A stretch of DNA of 64,000 nucleotides, taken from assembly GCA_022495005.1 (NCBI GenBank), contig JAGYXB010001353.1, positions 86,662 through 150,661 on the forward strand, written 5' to 3'. The notes under the pieces were generated by a model. The model worked only from the letters and a program-made list of their open reading frames with translations. It was not told the origin of the DNA and searched no databases. Shown piece by piece: positions 13,501 to 21,299 of the stretch (the first letter of the stretch is position 1; the number at the start of each line of letters is the position of its first letter). The position numbers and the translations under genes are program-made. Source of the DNA: Rhyacophila brunnea. Taxonomy: Eukaryota > Arthropoda > Insecta > Trichoptera > Rhyacophilidae.

Positions 13501-15178
13501 AGCAAGAAACTACTGCATTTTGTAAATGAATAATCATGATTTAAGAAACAATAACTACATTGCCGTGAGATTGTTTTGGCACGACACAAGACATAGTCAG
13601 AGGGTAACCACGCGAGAGAAAGTACAGTACCAATCATAACAAGAATCACAAAGACCTGTCTAATTCTTACACACGAGAAGTAATCGCAGCTCAGCATATT
13701 AATGGTTATGGTTCCACCTTTCACATGTATACATGCGTCGCTGGGGGGATCACGGATCAATTTTTTTATAAGTTATGAAATTATAAGTAAATGTGTAGAT
13801 TTTATACCTTTTAATTGCAGTTGTGTGTTTTTCCTTAACGTGCTTATGTAGTAGTGGCACAGATGAGAATAGTTTCTTACAGAATTCACAAGTAATGGGC
13901 GGTAATTTTCTTCTTTTCGGTTCTAATATACTTTTCTTCACTGTAAAAAGTTATTAAGTGGTTAAAATATAGGATAATAATATAATCTTCAGTGATGCGG
14001 TTGAATCACCGGAAAGGATTCATTGATTGCAATGAATGATTGAAATGTCGAAATACATGTAAGTTTGGCTTCAAACATGCTACCAAATCAATAACCAACC
14101 TCTATAACTACAATAACCGAAAGTTGAGCAACTTATTGTATTGAGTCAATCTCGGAATATTTTCAGTAAAATAGCATACAATCGTTTTTTGAAAGTTTTT
14201 GGTACGAAAAAAAATGGCCTTGATTTGGAATCTTGACGGACTTTTCCTTGACGACGGATAACTGTTAAATAATTAAATGTGGTAATCAAATATTAACTAA
14301 AAGGTCAGCAGCGAATGGGTAATTTTATGTGAAATTTGCTAAATTAGGTCAGCCGCTTTATTGGGCCAAAGGCTCAAGTCTTGATGTGATCCAATTAAGC
14401 GGTATTGACTTGGATAAATATGTTTTAGAATCCCACTCTATCTATTCTAATACGCTGGACGCTTTTTTCAAAACACGTAATGTAGGTGAATCATTTTTTA
14501 CCTTTGATAAATTGAGGTCCATTACTTTTAAATATTTCTTTTATTGGGTGTTGAATATCTATATTACTTGCTTTAGGCTTAGGTAATCTGTTGTCGATGG
14601 GGCTGGGAGCAGCTTCTAATCTTATGGATTCGGAAATATGAATCTTCGGTTCCAAAAATGAATCAGGTTGTTCATTGTTGTAATTATTGTCATCTATACA
14701 ACCGAAAGAGTGTTCACGGTTGCTTAACTGGTCGTAATTGGACCTTTCCGTAGTATTAGGTAAGCTGACGTCGTATTTCATGTCATACTTTGATTCAAAT
14801 GCCCCATCTTCTTCTTTTATATTGCCATTAACCTACAAAATAATGTAAAAATTAAGTATCTTATAAAAGTATATTATGTGCTGTTTAGAATGTTAATTAG
14901 TGAATTTAAAATACCTGTGGAATTATTATTTGTCGTAATGTTTCATCAGATCTGACGCATTGCTGTTTAAAATAATACAATGTGTTAAGCAATGTAACAC
15001 AGTCACGGCAAAGGCATGAAGGCAATCCGTCATTTTCGGATATCTCTAGAGAGGTGCAATAAATAAATACATCAGTAAAGCAAGTTTGAAAAAGATCTTG
15101 CATATCTTCTCGGTCAGCTAAACAGGCGCGGCATAATTTTGATGCACTATTTTCTGAATTACCATCTCTAATATTCAT
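4046..15178 (-). CDS. ZAD plus ten C2H2 zinc-finger protein (six exons)
   Basis: Predicted nuclear DNA-binding regulator of 525 residues, spliced from 15178-14915, 14832-14502, 13940-13808, 12245-12095, 6088-5867 and 4522-4046 (stop at 4046-4048). The coding lengths add to an exact multiple of three and every junction has GT/AG with matching phase. Residues 12-75 form a ZAD domain (C16, C19, C57, C60), known in arthropods as a zinc-binding dimerisation module. Residues 89-198 are a polar linker. Ten C2H2 fingers follow, from C216 to about residue 515; the last eight are in near-continuous array with TGERPY-type linkers. One finger is split across the exon 5/6 junction. I chose the ATG at 15178 because the frame upstream has no other ATG and the context is AAAACAATGA. 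The DNA target and orthologue are unknown. Introns carry several transposon relics. Confidence 0.85.
4971..5120. repeat. foldback repeat in intron 5 of the zinc-finger gene
   Basis: GCTACTCTTCTGCAACATCT at 4971 and its inverse ending 5120 give arms of about 30 bp with few mismatches. The interior has two copies of AATGGGAGGAGC(T/A)TGTTAG about 32 bp apart. Just upstream at 4911, CAGTGGTCTAAAAACTC resembles a hAT end, so this may be a piece of a hAT-related MITE. Confidence 0.5.
5867..6088 (-). CDS. zinc-finger gene exon 5: fingers 3, 4 and half of 5
   Basis: Codes residues 294-367. The acceptor is TTTCGCAG|CCTTTC and the donor TTTGAAG|GTAAGG, phase 0. Fingers start at CKIC, CNVC and CEIC. 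The third is completed only in exon 6, which supports the splice. The first 18 codons lie upstream of the first ATG in this exon. Confidence 0.85.
6511..10901 (-). mobile_element. 4.4 kb terminal-inverted-repeat transposon in intron 4
   Basis: Ends CTAGGGGCCGTATGTATGAG (6511) and, inverted, CTAGGGTCGTATGCATGAG (ending 10901) match over about 28 bp. If CTAG is the target copy on each side, it is a 4-bp palindromic duplication. The body is A+T-rich; a minus-strand fragment at 8649-8981 resembles the N-terminal part of 'VPKKDQC'-type insect transposases. The element fills most of the 6 kb intron 4. No intact transposase remains. Confidence 0.5.
8649..8981 (-). pseudogene. transposase N-terminal fragment ('VPKKDQC' family)
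   Basis: Open for about 110 codons from the in-frame MSESERQ. Recognisable order: SESERQ...F, a G..EKQWDYI segment, then VCKTMFLQTLSIS. In the multicopy insect family I have in mind, this pattern (SEE.RQ..F..F/W.LG...Q..YI, later VCK.(M/F)FL.TL.IS) precedes the VPKKDQC region. Here the catalytic half is absent. Assignment is by motif only. Confidence 0.45.
10982..11220. repeat. foldback element with TTAGG-like loop
   Basis: Arms of about 73 bp (10982-11054 and 11144-11220, TGGTACTGTTCGGTTATACG ... inverse) are nearly identical. The loop holds about a dozen degenerate telomere units (GGTTA with GGGTT and GGTTT variants), ending with one inverted CCTAAC. It lies in intron 4 of the zinc-finger gene, just outside the 4.4 kb transposon. 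It could be a MITE that contains telomere-like repeats or a scar of telomeric DNA capture. Confidence 0.7.
11501..11746. mobile_element. inverted-repeat element with nested palindrome
   Basis: TGACTGCTTTCGGCCGCTA at 11501 and its inverse ending 11746 form arms of about 75 bp; the left arm carries a 9-bp extra piece. In the loop a second palindrome (GCACTTATTGTAACAATTAC and inverse, 11651-11699) repeats the inner arm sequence. Non-coding and MITE-like. Confidence 0.6.
12095..12245 (-). CDS. zinc-finger gene exon 4: finger 2
   Basis: Codes residues 243-293. The acceptor is ACTTTCAG|AAGAAAG and the donor CTAAAA|GTAAGT, phase 0. A lysine-rich stretch leads into one finger (CPKC ... HVREH). The preceding intron (12246-13807) contains a hAT relic. 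Confidence 0.8.
12769..13230 (+). mobile_element. short hAT-derived element, copy 1
   Basis: Ends CAGGCCTGGGCAAACT and AGTTTGCCCAGGTCTG are inverted copies of a hAT-type terminus. The inside TTTACAAGCAGTTTTAAGAA, then ATAAAATTAACACCTGAA, corresponds to the same stretch (on the other strand) of the 27774-28532 element, so both come from one family. The flanking 8-mers do not match, so the target duplication is lost or the ends have drifted. It sits in intron 3 of the zinc-finger gene. Confidence 0.65.
13808..13940 (-). CDS. zinc-finger gene exon 3: finger 1
   Basis: Codes residues 199-242. The acceptor TTTTACAG|TGAAG joins the G left by exon 2 to restore a codon. One C2H2 finger (CEFC ... HVKEKH) follows a basic patch, EPKRRK. 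The donor is AAAAG|GTATAA at phase 2. Confidence 0.8.
14502..14832 (-). CDS. zinc-finger gene exon 2: acidic/polar linker
   Basis: Codes residues 89-198. The acceptor is TTTTGTAG|GTTAAT and the donor AAAG|GTAAAA, phase 1. It is rich in N, D, E, S and P without a folded-domain motif, as is usual between ZAD and fingers. It opens with an IKEED-like sequence that could be a SUMO-type motif, but this is only suggestive. Confidence 0.8.
14915..15178 (-). CDS. zinc-finger gene exon 1: ZAD domain
   Basis: Codes residues 1-88. The LCRAC and LCRDC pairs supply the four zinc-binding cysteines, with the hydrophobic TLLNTLYYFKQQC helix typical of the ZAD C-terminal half. The donor is CCACAG|GTATTT at phase 0. 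Confidence 0.85.
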
Positions 15179-15299
15179 TGTTTTATTTATTTTTATGGAG
15201 ACCGCTGTCAAAATAATGTGTCAAAATTATTGTTTAGAAAAACAGTCATAGACTAAGCGAGACCAGTGTTGCTGTCCTTCACCCACTTTACCTATATTA

Positions 15300-15590
15300 T
15301 CTATGGCCAATGCTATGACAAATGTAATGCTTCAAAATACACTCTGTGACGATCTGTCACATATAATGTCGAAAAACCCGTTTCTTATGTTGGCGTCCTG
15401 TGTCACAGAGTGTAAATACAATGTCATAGAGTGTCATAGACTGTCACATATATGTCAAACGATCTATGACAGCCTTCTATGTCATAGATTTTCGGCTCAG
15501 TGTAAACACCTCGGTAATTTTGTGTGACACTAGTTCCATGTCTGTGACATCTATGCCAAACATGTTGTCATATGTGTCATAGATCGCGCG
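15300..15590. repeat. cluster of TGTCATAGA / TCTATGACA motifs (left)
   Basis: At least ten variants of GTCATAGA, TCTATGACA, TGTCACATAT and CTATGCC in both orientations occur in less than 300 bp, directly upstream of the zinc-finger gene start. A second cluster lies at 20010-20160. They could be subterminal repeats of an older transposon or a promoter-side repeat. Confidence 0.45.
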
Positions 15591-16140
15591 GGAAGTGTTT
15601 TTTCTGTCTTTGATTTCAAAAATTTTCCATACAAAATCATAATCTTCAAGTCTAGTGGCTCCGTGTGTAGTAGATCTACCACACCAAAGTCACCCCCTGA
15701 GGTTAAATACCTAACTGGGACTCAAATTTCACTCGAAAAATTATAAATAGGTGCCTAAACGGGATTTTTAAGATAAATACCTCTTCAATACTTAATCATT
15801 TGGAGATGCGAAAGTTTTAGTTTTGAACAGCGGCTCTTCAACGGAGGCCCTGAATTTTTTTTTCGACCTTTTATTTTATTGGCCATCGGTTTCCAAAGCT
15901 TCTTCGTGACGGCTCCGTGCGCTTTGTAATAATAATTGTATAATATCGGCGACAGCTTTATTTGAATTGTGTGAACTTTGATAAATTGTGAACAATTGTG
16001 AACTTGGACCTTGACTTGACTTTGTGTAACTAAATAATAATTAATTTTGCGTTTCAATAAACAATCCCTTGACTATAATTAAACTAAAACTTGTTAATCA
16101 AGTGTGAATGTGGACAATATAAGGACTTAATTAATTTTTG

Positions 16141-16251
16141 ACGAGTTTCATTTGAAGCCCCTTCATGAATACTCCAATCCAAGAGACTACTGCCTGCTCT
16201 ACATCGATGAACCTCCACTCCCACCCTCAGAGCTAGCCGAGGGATTCGGAG
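16141..16251 (+). pseudogene. coding-looking exon fragment interrupted by the hAT element
   Basis: A plus frame reads HEYSNPRDYCLLYIDEPPLP and on to the target site ATTCGGAG at 16244-16251; its composition differs from the surrounding A+T-rich DNA. After the transposon the sequence resumes at 19111 and a stop follows within about 30 bases. I do not recognise the protein. It may be a terminal exon or a captured gene fragment. Confidence 0.35.
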
Positions 16252-19102
16252 CAGGGACGGCTCTAGTAAAGGAGCAAAGTGTGCAGTGCACTCCCGTCAT
16301 AGATTAAATAAAAATATATAGGTAATATAAAACCCCCATGTATTCAGAAAAATGCGATATCGAAAACTTATGCGAAATCACTCATTTTAAATTCCGCGCG
16401 TTTTCGAACAATGGTGACGCAAGCGTTTCAACACTTCGCCTCAGCCACCCATACACACAAATGTCGAAAAAACAATGTCGATGAGACGCGACCAATACAC
16501 ACGTAATAATTCCATCGATGCAGGAGCATTATTCCAAGTGTTCCTTGAATTTACGCACATTTTTCACGCATACATTTATAGCGGACAACCACAGCGACAA
16601 AAGAAATGAAGCTTGTAGAATCAAAATCACCAAAGTTCTATAAGACTACATGAGTCTTCGTTGGAAACGATGTTTTTCATATTCTTTTCATTTCAAGTAC
16701 AGTGCACCGGCCGAAAGCACACACACATAAGCTAGTCATTTGGACTTTATACACAAACCTCACAAACCAATATGAATATTCCTACATATAACTCAGGCGA
16801 CGCGTCGAGGTACAGTTGGAAGCCTAATTATTATAATGAAATGACGAACTTCATGTCGATGCATATTGTGTCAAAAATATAATCATATTCACGACTGTTA
16901 GTTTGGTTGATATAGTCTATGGGTTGATCGTTCGACAGTTGGGTTTATAATATAGATTTAATAGTATTTACAATGAGTACCGTGTATTTAGTTGCATATA
17001 TTAAGGACAATCGTCACGATTTTTCCAAACGAATTGATATTAAAGTGGCAGGCCGTCCTTTGCCATGTATAAATTTAATTCAAAAGTGTACAGTGAAATC
17101 GAAGATTGTTAATCGGAAATTTAATGTGCAAATGTACTCAAAAACACAATGGCTTTGCGGATGTAATATTCTTAATACCCTATTTTGTTTTCCGTGTCTG
17201 TTGTTCGGCGGAGATGTTAACTGGACGGTCCATGGTATTCAAGACTTGGTCCACCTGTCAGTAAAAATCAAAAAACACAGTGGTTCAGAAAAACATATTT
17301 TAAATGAAATGCAACTTGCAGTCTTGGGAGAAATAGATATACGTTCACAATTGGATGCAGGGTACCGTTTATCTGTGAAACAATTTAACGAACGTGTTGA
17401 CAAAAATCGTTATATTTTATCCAGATTGATTGACTGTGTGAAGTTCTGTGGTGCATTTGAATTAGCTCTTAGAGGACATGATGAATCTGCAGATTCAAAT
17501 AATCCAGGTGTTTACCGAGGGCTTATTGACTTTGTCTCGGAAATTGACATAGCCATGAAACAGCATTTGGAGAGCAATAGTGTTTTTAAGGGTACGTCAA
17601 AAACGATTCAAAATGACATTTTAGATTCGATTCTAGAGGTGTGCCGTAACGAAATTAAAAATGAAATATCACAAAGCAAGTTTGTAGCTATACAAGCAGA
17701 TGAAACAACGGACATATCTACTACAGAACAACTTGTTTTGGTCATAAGGTATGAACTACGCGGACAGATACATGAACGATTCTGGAAATTTATGACGCCG
17801 AAAAACCACACTGCGGCAGGTATTGCATCTGAAATTTTGAAAGAACTAGAAGTTCTCGACATTAAACAAGCACAACTAATTGGCCAGAGTTATGACGGCG
17901 CATCCGTGATGAGTGGCCGATTAGGTGGTGTACAGGCTTTGATAAAAGCTTCGTATCCACACGCACATTTCATACATTGTTATGCACACCAATTGAATTT
18001 GATAATGGAAAGAAGTGTTTCAGCTAACACCATAGTCCGAAACTTTTTTGCTAATTTACGAGCGTTTCCAATTTTTTTTTCGAGGTCTGCGAAGCGAACT
18101 GATATCTTGAAAGAAATAGTTCATAGAAAAATACCAGCAGCACCAACAACGAGGTGGAATTTCAATATAAGAACAGTTACTGTTGTGCATACTTATCGCG
18201 ATCAGTTAAAAGAGTGCATGGAACACATTTTAGAATCTGAAAATTTAGACGCCGATACCATTAATCAAGCTGGAATGTTGTTACGGTATTTAAACGAAGA
18301 CAATTTTAACTATTGGTTAGATTTCTTTGCCAAAATTATGCCAAACTGTGATATACTTTTTAAACAACTTCAATCGAGGTCAAAGGACGTGTTGGAGATA
18401 AATATGGACATTGAACACTTTACGCGTGCTATACAATGTATTCGTCAAAATAATCATATGTCACAAATTCAACCATCGAAAAAACGTCGTCCCAATGATT
18501 TACCTCATTCTGTAATATGCAATGAAGTATGCGACATTATAGTGAACCAAGCGAAAGATCGTTTCGAATATAAAGGTCATTTAGTAATAGCCAAATTGTT
18601 TTTTAGTGAAAAGTTCCGGGATTATCATACAAATTTTCCAACTACAGATTTTAATACGGTAACCACATTATACGACATTATTGACAAATTTAAACTTAAA
18701 AATGAACTAATAGTCTTATACAGTAGAGAAGATTTCTACGTTACTGATGGAGCATTGTCGATACTTCAACTTTTCACTAATAATAATTTACTGGAAGTAT
18801 TTAGTGAAAGTGTTACCCTATTAAAAATAATTTGTACAATTCCGATGACTTCAGTGGAAAGTGAGCGTTGTTTCTCAACTTTAAAGAGGGTTAAGTCATT
18901 TTTGAGAAATACCATGTCTCAAGGCAGGCTAAATGCTCTTGCGATGCTTAGTATAGAAAAACAATTGATATCGTCAATACCAGACTTTAATATTCGTGTT
19001 ATTGACGTGTTTTCAAAATCCAAGGATCGGAGGATGGACTTCTTGCATAAATAGGTGAGTCTTTTTTGCACTCCCTCATATTCTTGTCACCGGCCGCCAC
19101 TG
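16252..19102 (+). mobile_element. complete hAT transposon with perfect 8-bp target duplication
   Basis: Flanked by ATTCGGAG at 16244-16251 and 19103-19110, an exact 8-bp duplication as hAT elements make. Left end CAGGGACGGCTC and inverted right end CAGTGGCGGCCG match at 9 of 12 bases, and a GAGTGCA/GGAGTGCA-type motif follows inside both. At 2.85 kb with one uninterrupted transposase frame it looks structurally complete and possibly recent. Confidence 0.85.
16973..19054 (+). CDS. hAT transposase, ZMYM1-like / DUF4371 type
   Basis: 693 codons without interruption; cuts and pastes the surrounding element by a DDE-type RNase H fold, in the nucleus. Residues 50-110 carry a TTF-type zinc-finger pattern (CGC ... 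CFPC ... HLS ... KKH). The catalytic core starts at about residue 235, with the first acidic site in QADETTDIS and the second in GQSYDGASVMSG, then HCYAHQLNLIM. A helical insertion follows, then the C-terminal dimerisation block IPMTSVESERCFSTLKRVKS near residue 640. The ATG at 16973 gives a full N-terminus, and the stop lies 48 bp from the element end. No intron is needed. Activity is unproven. Confidence 0.85.
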   Translation: MSTVYLVAYIKDNRHDFSKRIDIKVAGRPLPCINLIQKCTVKSKIVNRKFNVQMYSKTQWLCGCNILNTLFCFPCLLFGGDVNWTVHGIQDLVHLSVKIKKHSGSEKHILNEMQLAVLGEIDIRSQLDAGYRLSVKQFNERVDKNRYILSRLIDCVKFCGAFELALRGHDESADSNNPGVYRGLIDFVSEIDIAMKQHLESNSVFKGTSKTIQNDILDSILEVCRNEIKNEISQSKFVAIQADETTDISTTEQLVLVIRYELRGQIHERFWKFMTPKNHTAAGIASEILKELEVLDIKQAQLIGQSYDGASVMSGRLGGVQALIKASYPHAHFIHCYAHQLNLIMERSVSANTIVRNFFANLRAFPIFFSRSAKRTDILKEIVHRKIPAAPTTRWNFNIRTVTVVHTYRDQLKECMEHILESENLDADTINQAGMLLRYLNEDNFNYWLDFFAKIMPNCDILFKQLQSRSKDVLEINMDIEHFTRAIQCIRQNNHMSQIQPSKKRRPNDLPHSVICNEVCDIIVNQAKDRFEYKGHLVIAKLFFSEKFRDYHTNFPTTDFNTVTTLYDIIDKFKLKNELIVLYSREDFYVTDGALSILQLFTNNNLLEVFSESVTLLKIICTIPMTSVESERCFSTLKRVKSFLRNTMSQGRLNALAMLSIEKQLISSIPDFNIRVIDVFSKSKDRRMDFLHK

Positions 19103-19110
19103 ATTCGGAG

Positions 19111-19611
19111 GCACCTCATCAGGCACCCACCCGGAATAGACGATTTTACGCATATGGGTGTCTTTTTTTATAATCGGCTCAACATTTAACAATAATGCAT
19201 CGAAATCTTCCAGCGACAAGCATACGAAATTTTTATACAGTCATTGCCATATCCTCAGCTCTTAGCTCTATTACTAAATTACTGTAGCATCCGAGAGTCT
19301 CCCGTCTTGCAATCCACTCACGCACCCAAGCTCTTCAACGTCTTGGTTTTTTATTGTCTACCAACAATAAAATATGCCACAATTGCCGCGGCAGTAGCTC
19401 CATCCGCCGGCATTATAATATGATATGGGCAGGAACCAAATAGTTAAATAAATAGATAAATAAATTTAAAATCTCACTAACAAGCCTACTGATTTATTTC
19501 GTTTTATATTATTATCTGTTTGACGTTTACGAAGGCGTACCAACCATAAAGTTTGATAAACATCATGTTGGTAGTATTTATCAGTGGATTTTATCTACTA
19601 GATTTTACGGC
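19111..19611. other. flank of hAT insertion, otherwise non-coding
   Basis: The first ~30 bases continue the interrupted frame from 16251. The rest has no clear gene. GCATATGGGTGTC near 19152 resembles GCACATATGGGTGTC near 20018, linking this flank to the right motif cluster. Confidence 0.35.
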
Positions 19612-19992
19612 CAGCGTTGCCATGTCTACTGAAATTTCAGTAGATCTACTGATATTTTTGGCAATATACTGAATCAACTGATATTTCTTCATTTCACAAA
19701 ATTCCCACCAGCCGGGAAAAAAAATAGCCATTTTTGAAAACTTGGGAATCTGCGGCCCGCGGCGAAATTTTTTCTCCTAAAAAAAAACAAGCCGACTATA
19801 AAAATCTGGGAACCTGCGGCCCGCGGCGAAATATTTTTCCTAAAAAAAACAAGCCGGCTATGAAAAATTGGGAACCTGCGGCCCGCGGCGAATTTTTTTT
19901 CCTAAAACAGAAATCTACTGATATTTTGTCGAATCTACTGAATTTTTTTTACACATTCTATTGAAATTAAAAATTTTGACTTGGCAACACTG
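19612..19992. mobile_element. hAT-like MITE, 381 bp
   Basis: Ends CAGCGTTGCCA and TTGGCAACACTG are inverted copies. The flanks TTTACGGC (19604-19611) and TTTACAGC (19993-20000) agree at 7 of 8 positions, as expected for an aged hAT target duplication. Subterminal ATCTACTGAT/TCTACTGAA motifs recur on both sides. The centre is a three-copy tandem repeat. Confidence 0.7.
19728..19910. repeat. three-copy tandem repeat of about 63 bp inside the MITE
   Basis: GGGAA(T/C)CTGCGGCCCGCGG recurs at about 19744, 19808 and 19871, each followed by GCGAA, a T-rich run, CCTAAAA and an A-run with AAGCCG. Copies differ by a few bases and homopolymer length. Confidence 0.8.
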
Positions 19993-20009
19993 TTTACAGC
20001 ATCGTGTGA

Positions 20010-20160
20010 CGGATTGGCACATATGGGTGTCATAGAATCTATGCCCACGCCTTTGTCATAGATTTTTTTGACATATATTGGCTTATGTGTAAACGGAATG
20101 GCATAGATATGATCATATACACTAAAACTCTCTTGTCACATATGTGTTCAATCGCCATAT
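20010..20160. repeat. cluster of TGTCATAGA motifs (right)
   Basis: GTGTCATAGAATCTATGCC, TTGTCATAGA, ATGGCATAGATATGATCATA and TTGTCACATATGTG lie within 150 bp and match the words of the cluster at 15300-15590. The two clusters bracket the hAT transposon and MITE. Confidence 0.45.
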
Positions 20161-20260
20161 AGTCTATTTGAACCTTAAGGAATAAATTAAATTATAGTAA
20201 ACTGAGCATTCAGAAGAAAAACAAATTGAACAGTGAGTACTGAACATTAAACAGTGTTAT

Positions 20261-20441
20261 GCGTCAATTACATTGAGCTTCTTTACGAGCTGTTTGTTGA
20301 CGAATTTATAATCTGCCTGTAAAGTCGCCCAGTGTAATCATCGAACAAGCTAACATTTCGATGATTACACTGGGCGACTTTACAGGCAGATTATAAATTC
20401 GCCAACAAACTGCTCGTAAAGAAGCTCAATGTAATTGACGC
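20261..20441. repeat. near-perfect hairpin, 85-bp arms and 11-bp loop
   Basis: Left arm 20261-20345 begins GCGTCAATTACATTGAGCTT and the right arm 20357-20441 is its inverse with about two mismatches. The loop is CAAGCTAACAT. There is no open frame. A transcript would fold into one long stem, so it could be a foldback transposon or the source of small RNAs. Confidence 0.8.
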
Positions 20442-21299
20442 TTTAAACAAGCTCACTGGGATGAGCAGTGCCAAATAAACTGAACTTTCCTAGCGTTTTA
20501 AAAATATATAGTGACCTAATTTATAGGCCTAGTAAATTTTTATATAAAAAAAATGAAAATGATTTTTTAACTTTTTCTTCTAAACATCAACTGTCAAGTA
20601 CGAAATTAATAAAAATAAATGTAATAAAACATAATTATAAAACTTAGGAAAATACTTTTTTTTGTTTTTTTATAATTCTCTGTTGAGAAGGAATTGAATA
20701 AGAATAAGACAATAAAACCTAGTAATAAAACTTAGAAAAATATATAGTAATTTACTATATAAATAAATAAACAATAATTTTCAACTTTTTTTACTAAAAT
20801 CGTATAAGCGATGATAATTGATATCCCATTGCATACAAATTGAGAAATATAAACCTAAAAATAAAAACTATATGTAAAATATAATAATATATAAGAAATA
20901 ACTATGTTTTTCTGGAAATTTTGTGTTACCATGCGTACACCGCGATCAAATAACAAGTAAACAGTGTATAAAAACGCAATTATATAATACTTAGTAAAAA
21001 ACTATAGTTTTCAAAAAATCTTAAAAACTCGTTTTGGTAAACCAATATCATATAGTACTGTTAAATCGACAACCCCTACTGCGATAAAAACGCTTTTATA
21101 AAAAACTATGGTTTTTGAAAAAAACATAAATTCACATATCTTCGAAATGTCATCGGATAAAAACATTTTAAAAACAATCCCGATTATGTGCAGTGAATAC
21201 GTACGTGTATAAATGATCGCCGCTACGATAAAATATAAATTTAATTATAAATTAAAATAATTATCTTCTTTAATTAAAATAAAAAACGTCAATTTTTAC
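20442..21299. other. strongly A+T-rich non-coding stretch
   Basis: Long runs of A and T with repeated AAAACTATAGTTTT-like words near 21000 and 21100. No gene or clear terminal repeat was seen. Confidence 0.4.

Noticed and set aside
13328..13760. Open minus frames of 69-100 codons in intron 3, one with a hydrophobic stretch (VFVILVMIGTVLSLAWLPS)
   Set aside because: No ATG in good context, no splice support and no recognised family; the fingers on both sides join without it.
15785..16057. 90-codon minus frame between the zinc-finger gene and the hAT element
   Set aside because: No motif and A+T-driven composition.
15264..19992. CAGTGTTGC at 15264 paired with GCAACACTG at 19992 as ends of one large hAT
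   Set aside because: The 8-bp flanks do not match; the right end pairs better with 19612, and the hAT gene has its own ends with a perfect duplication.
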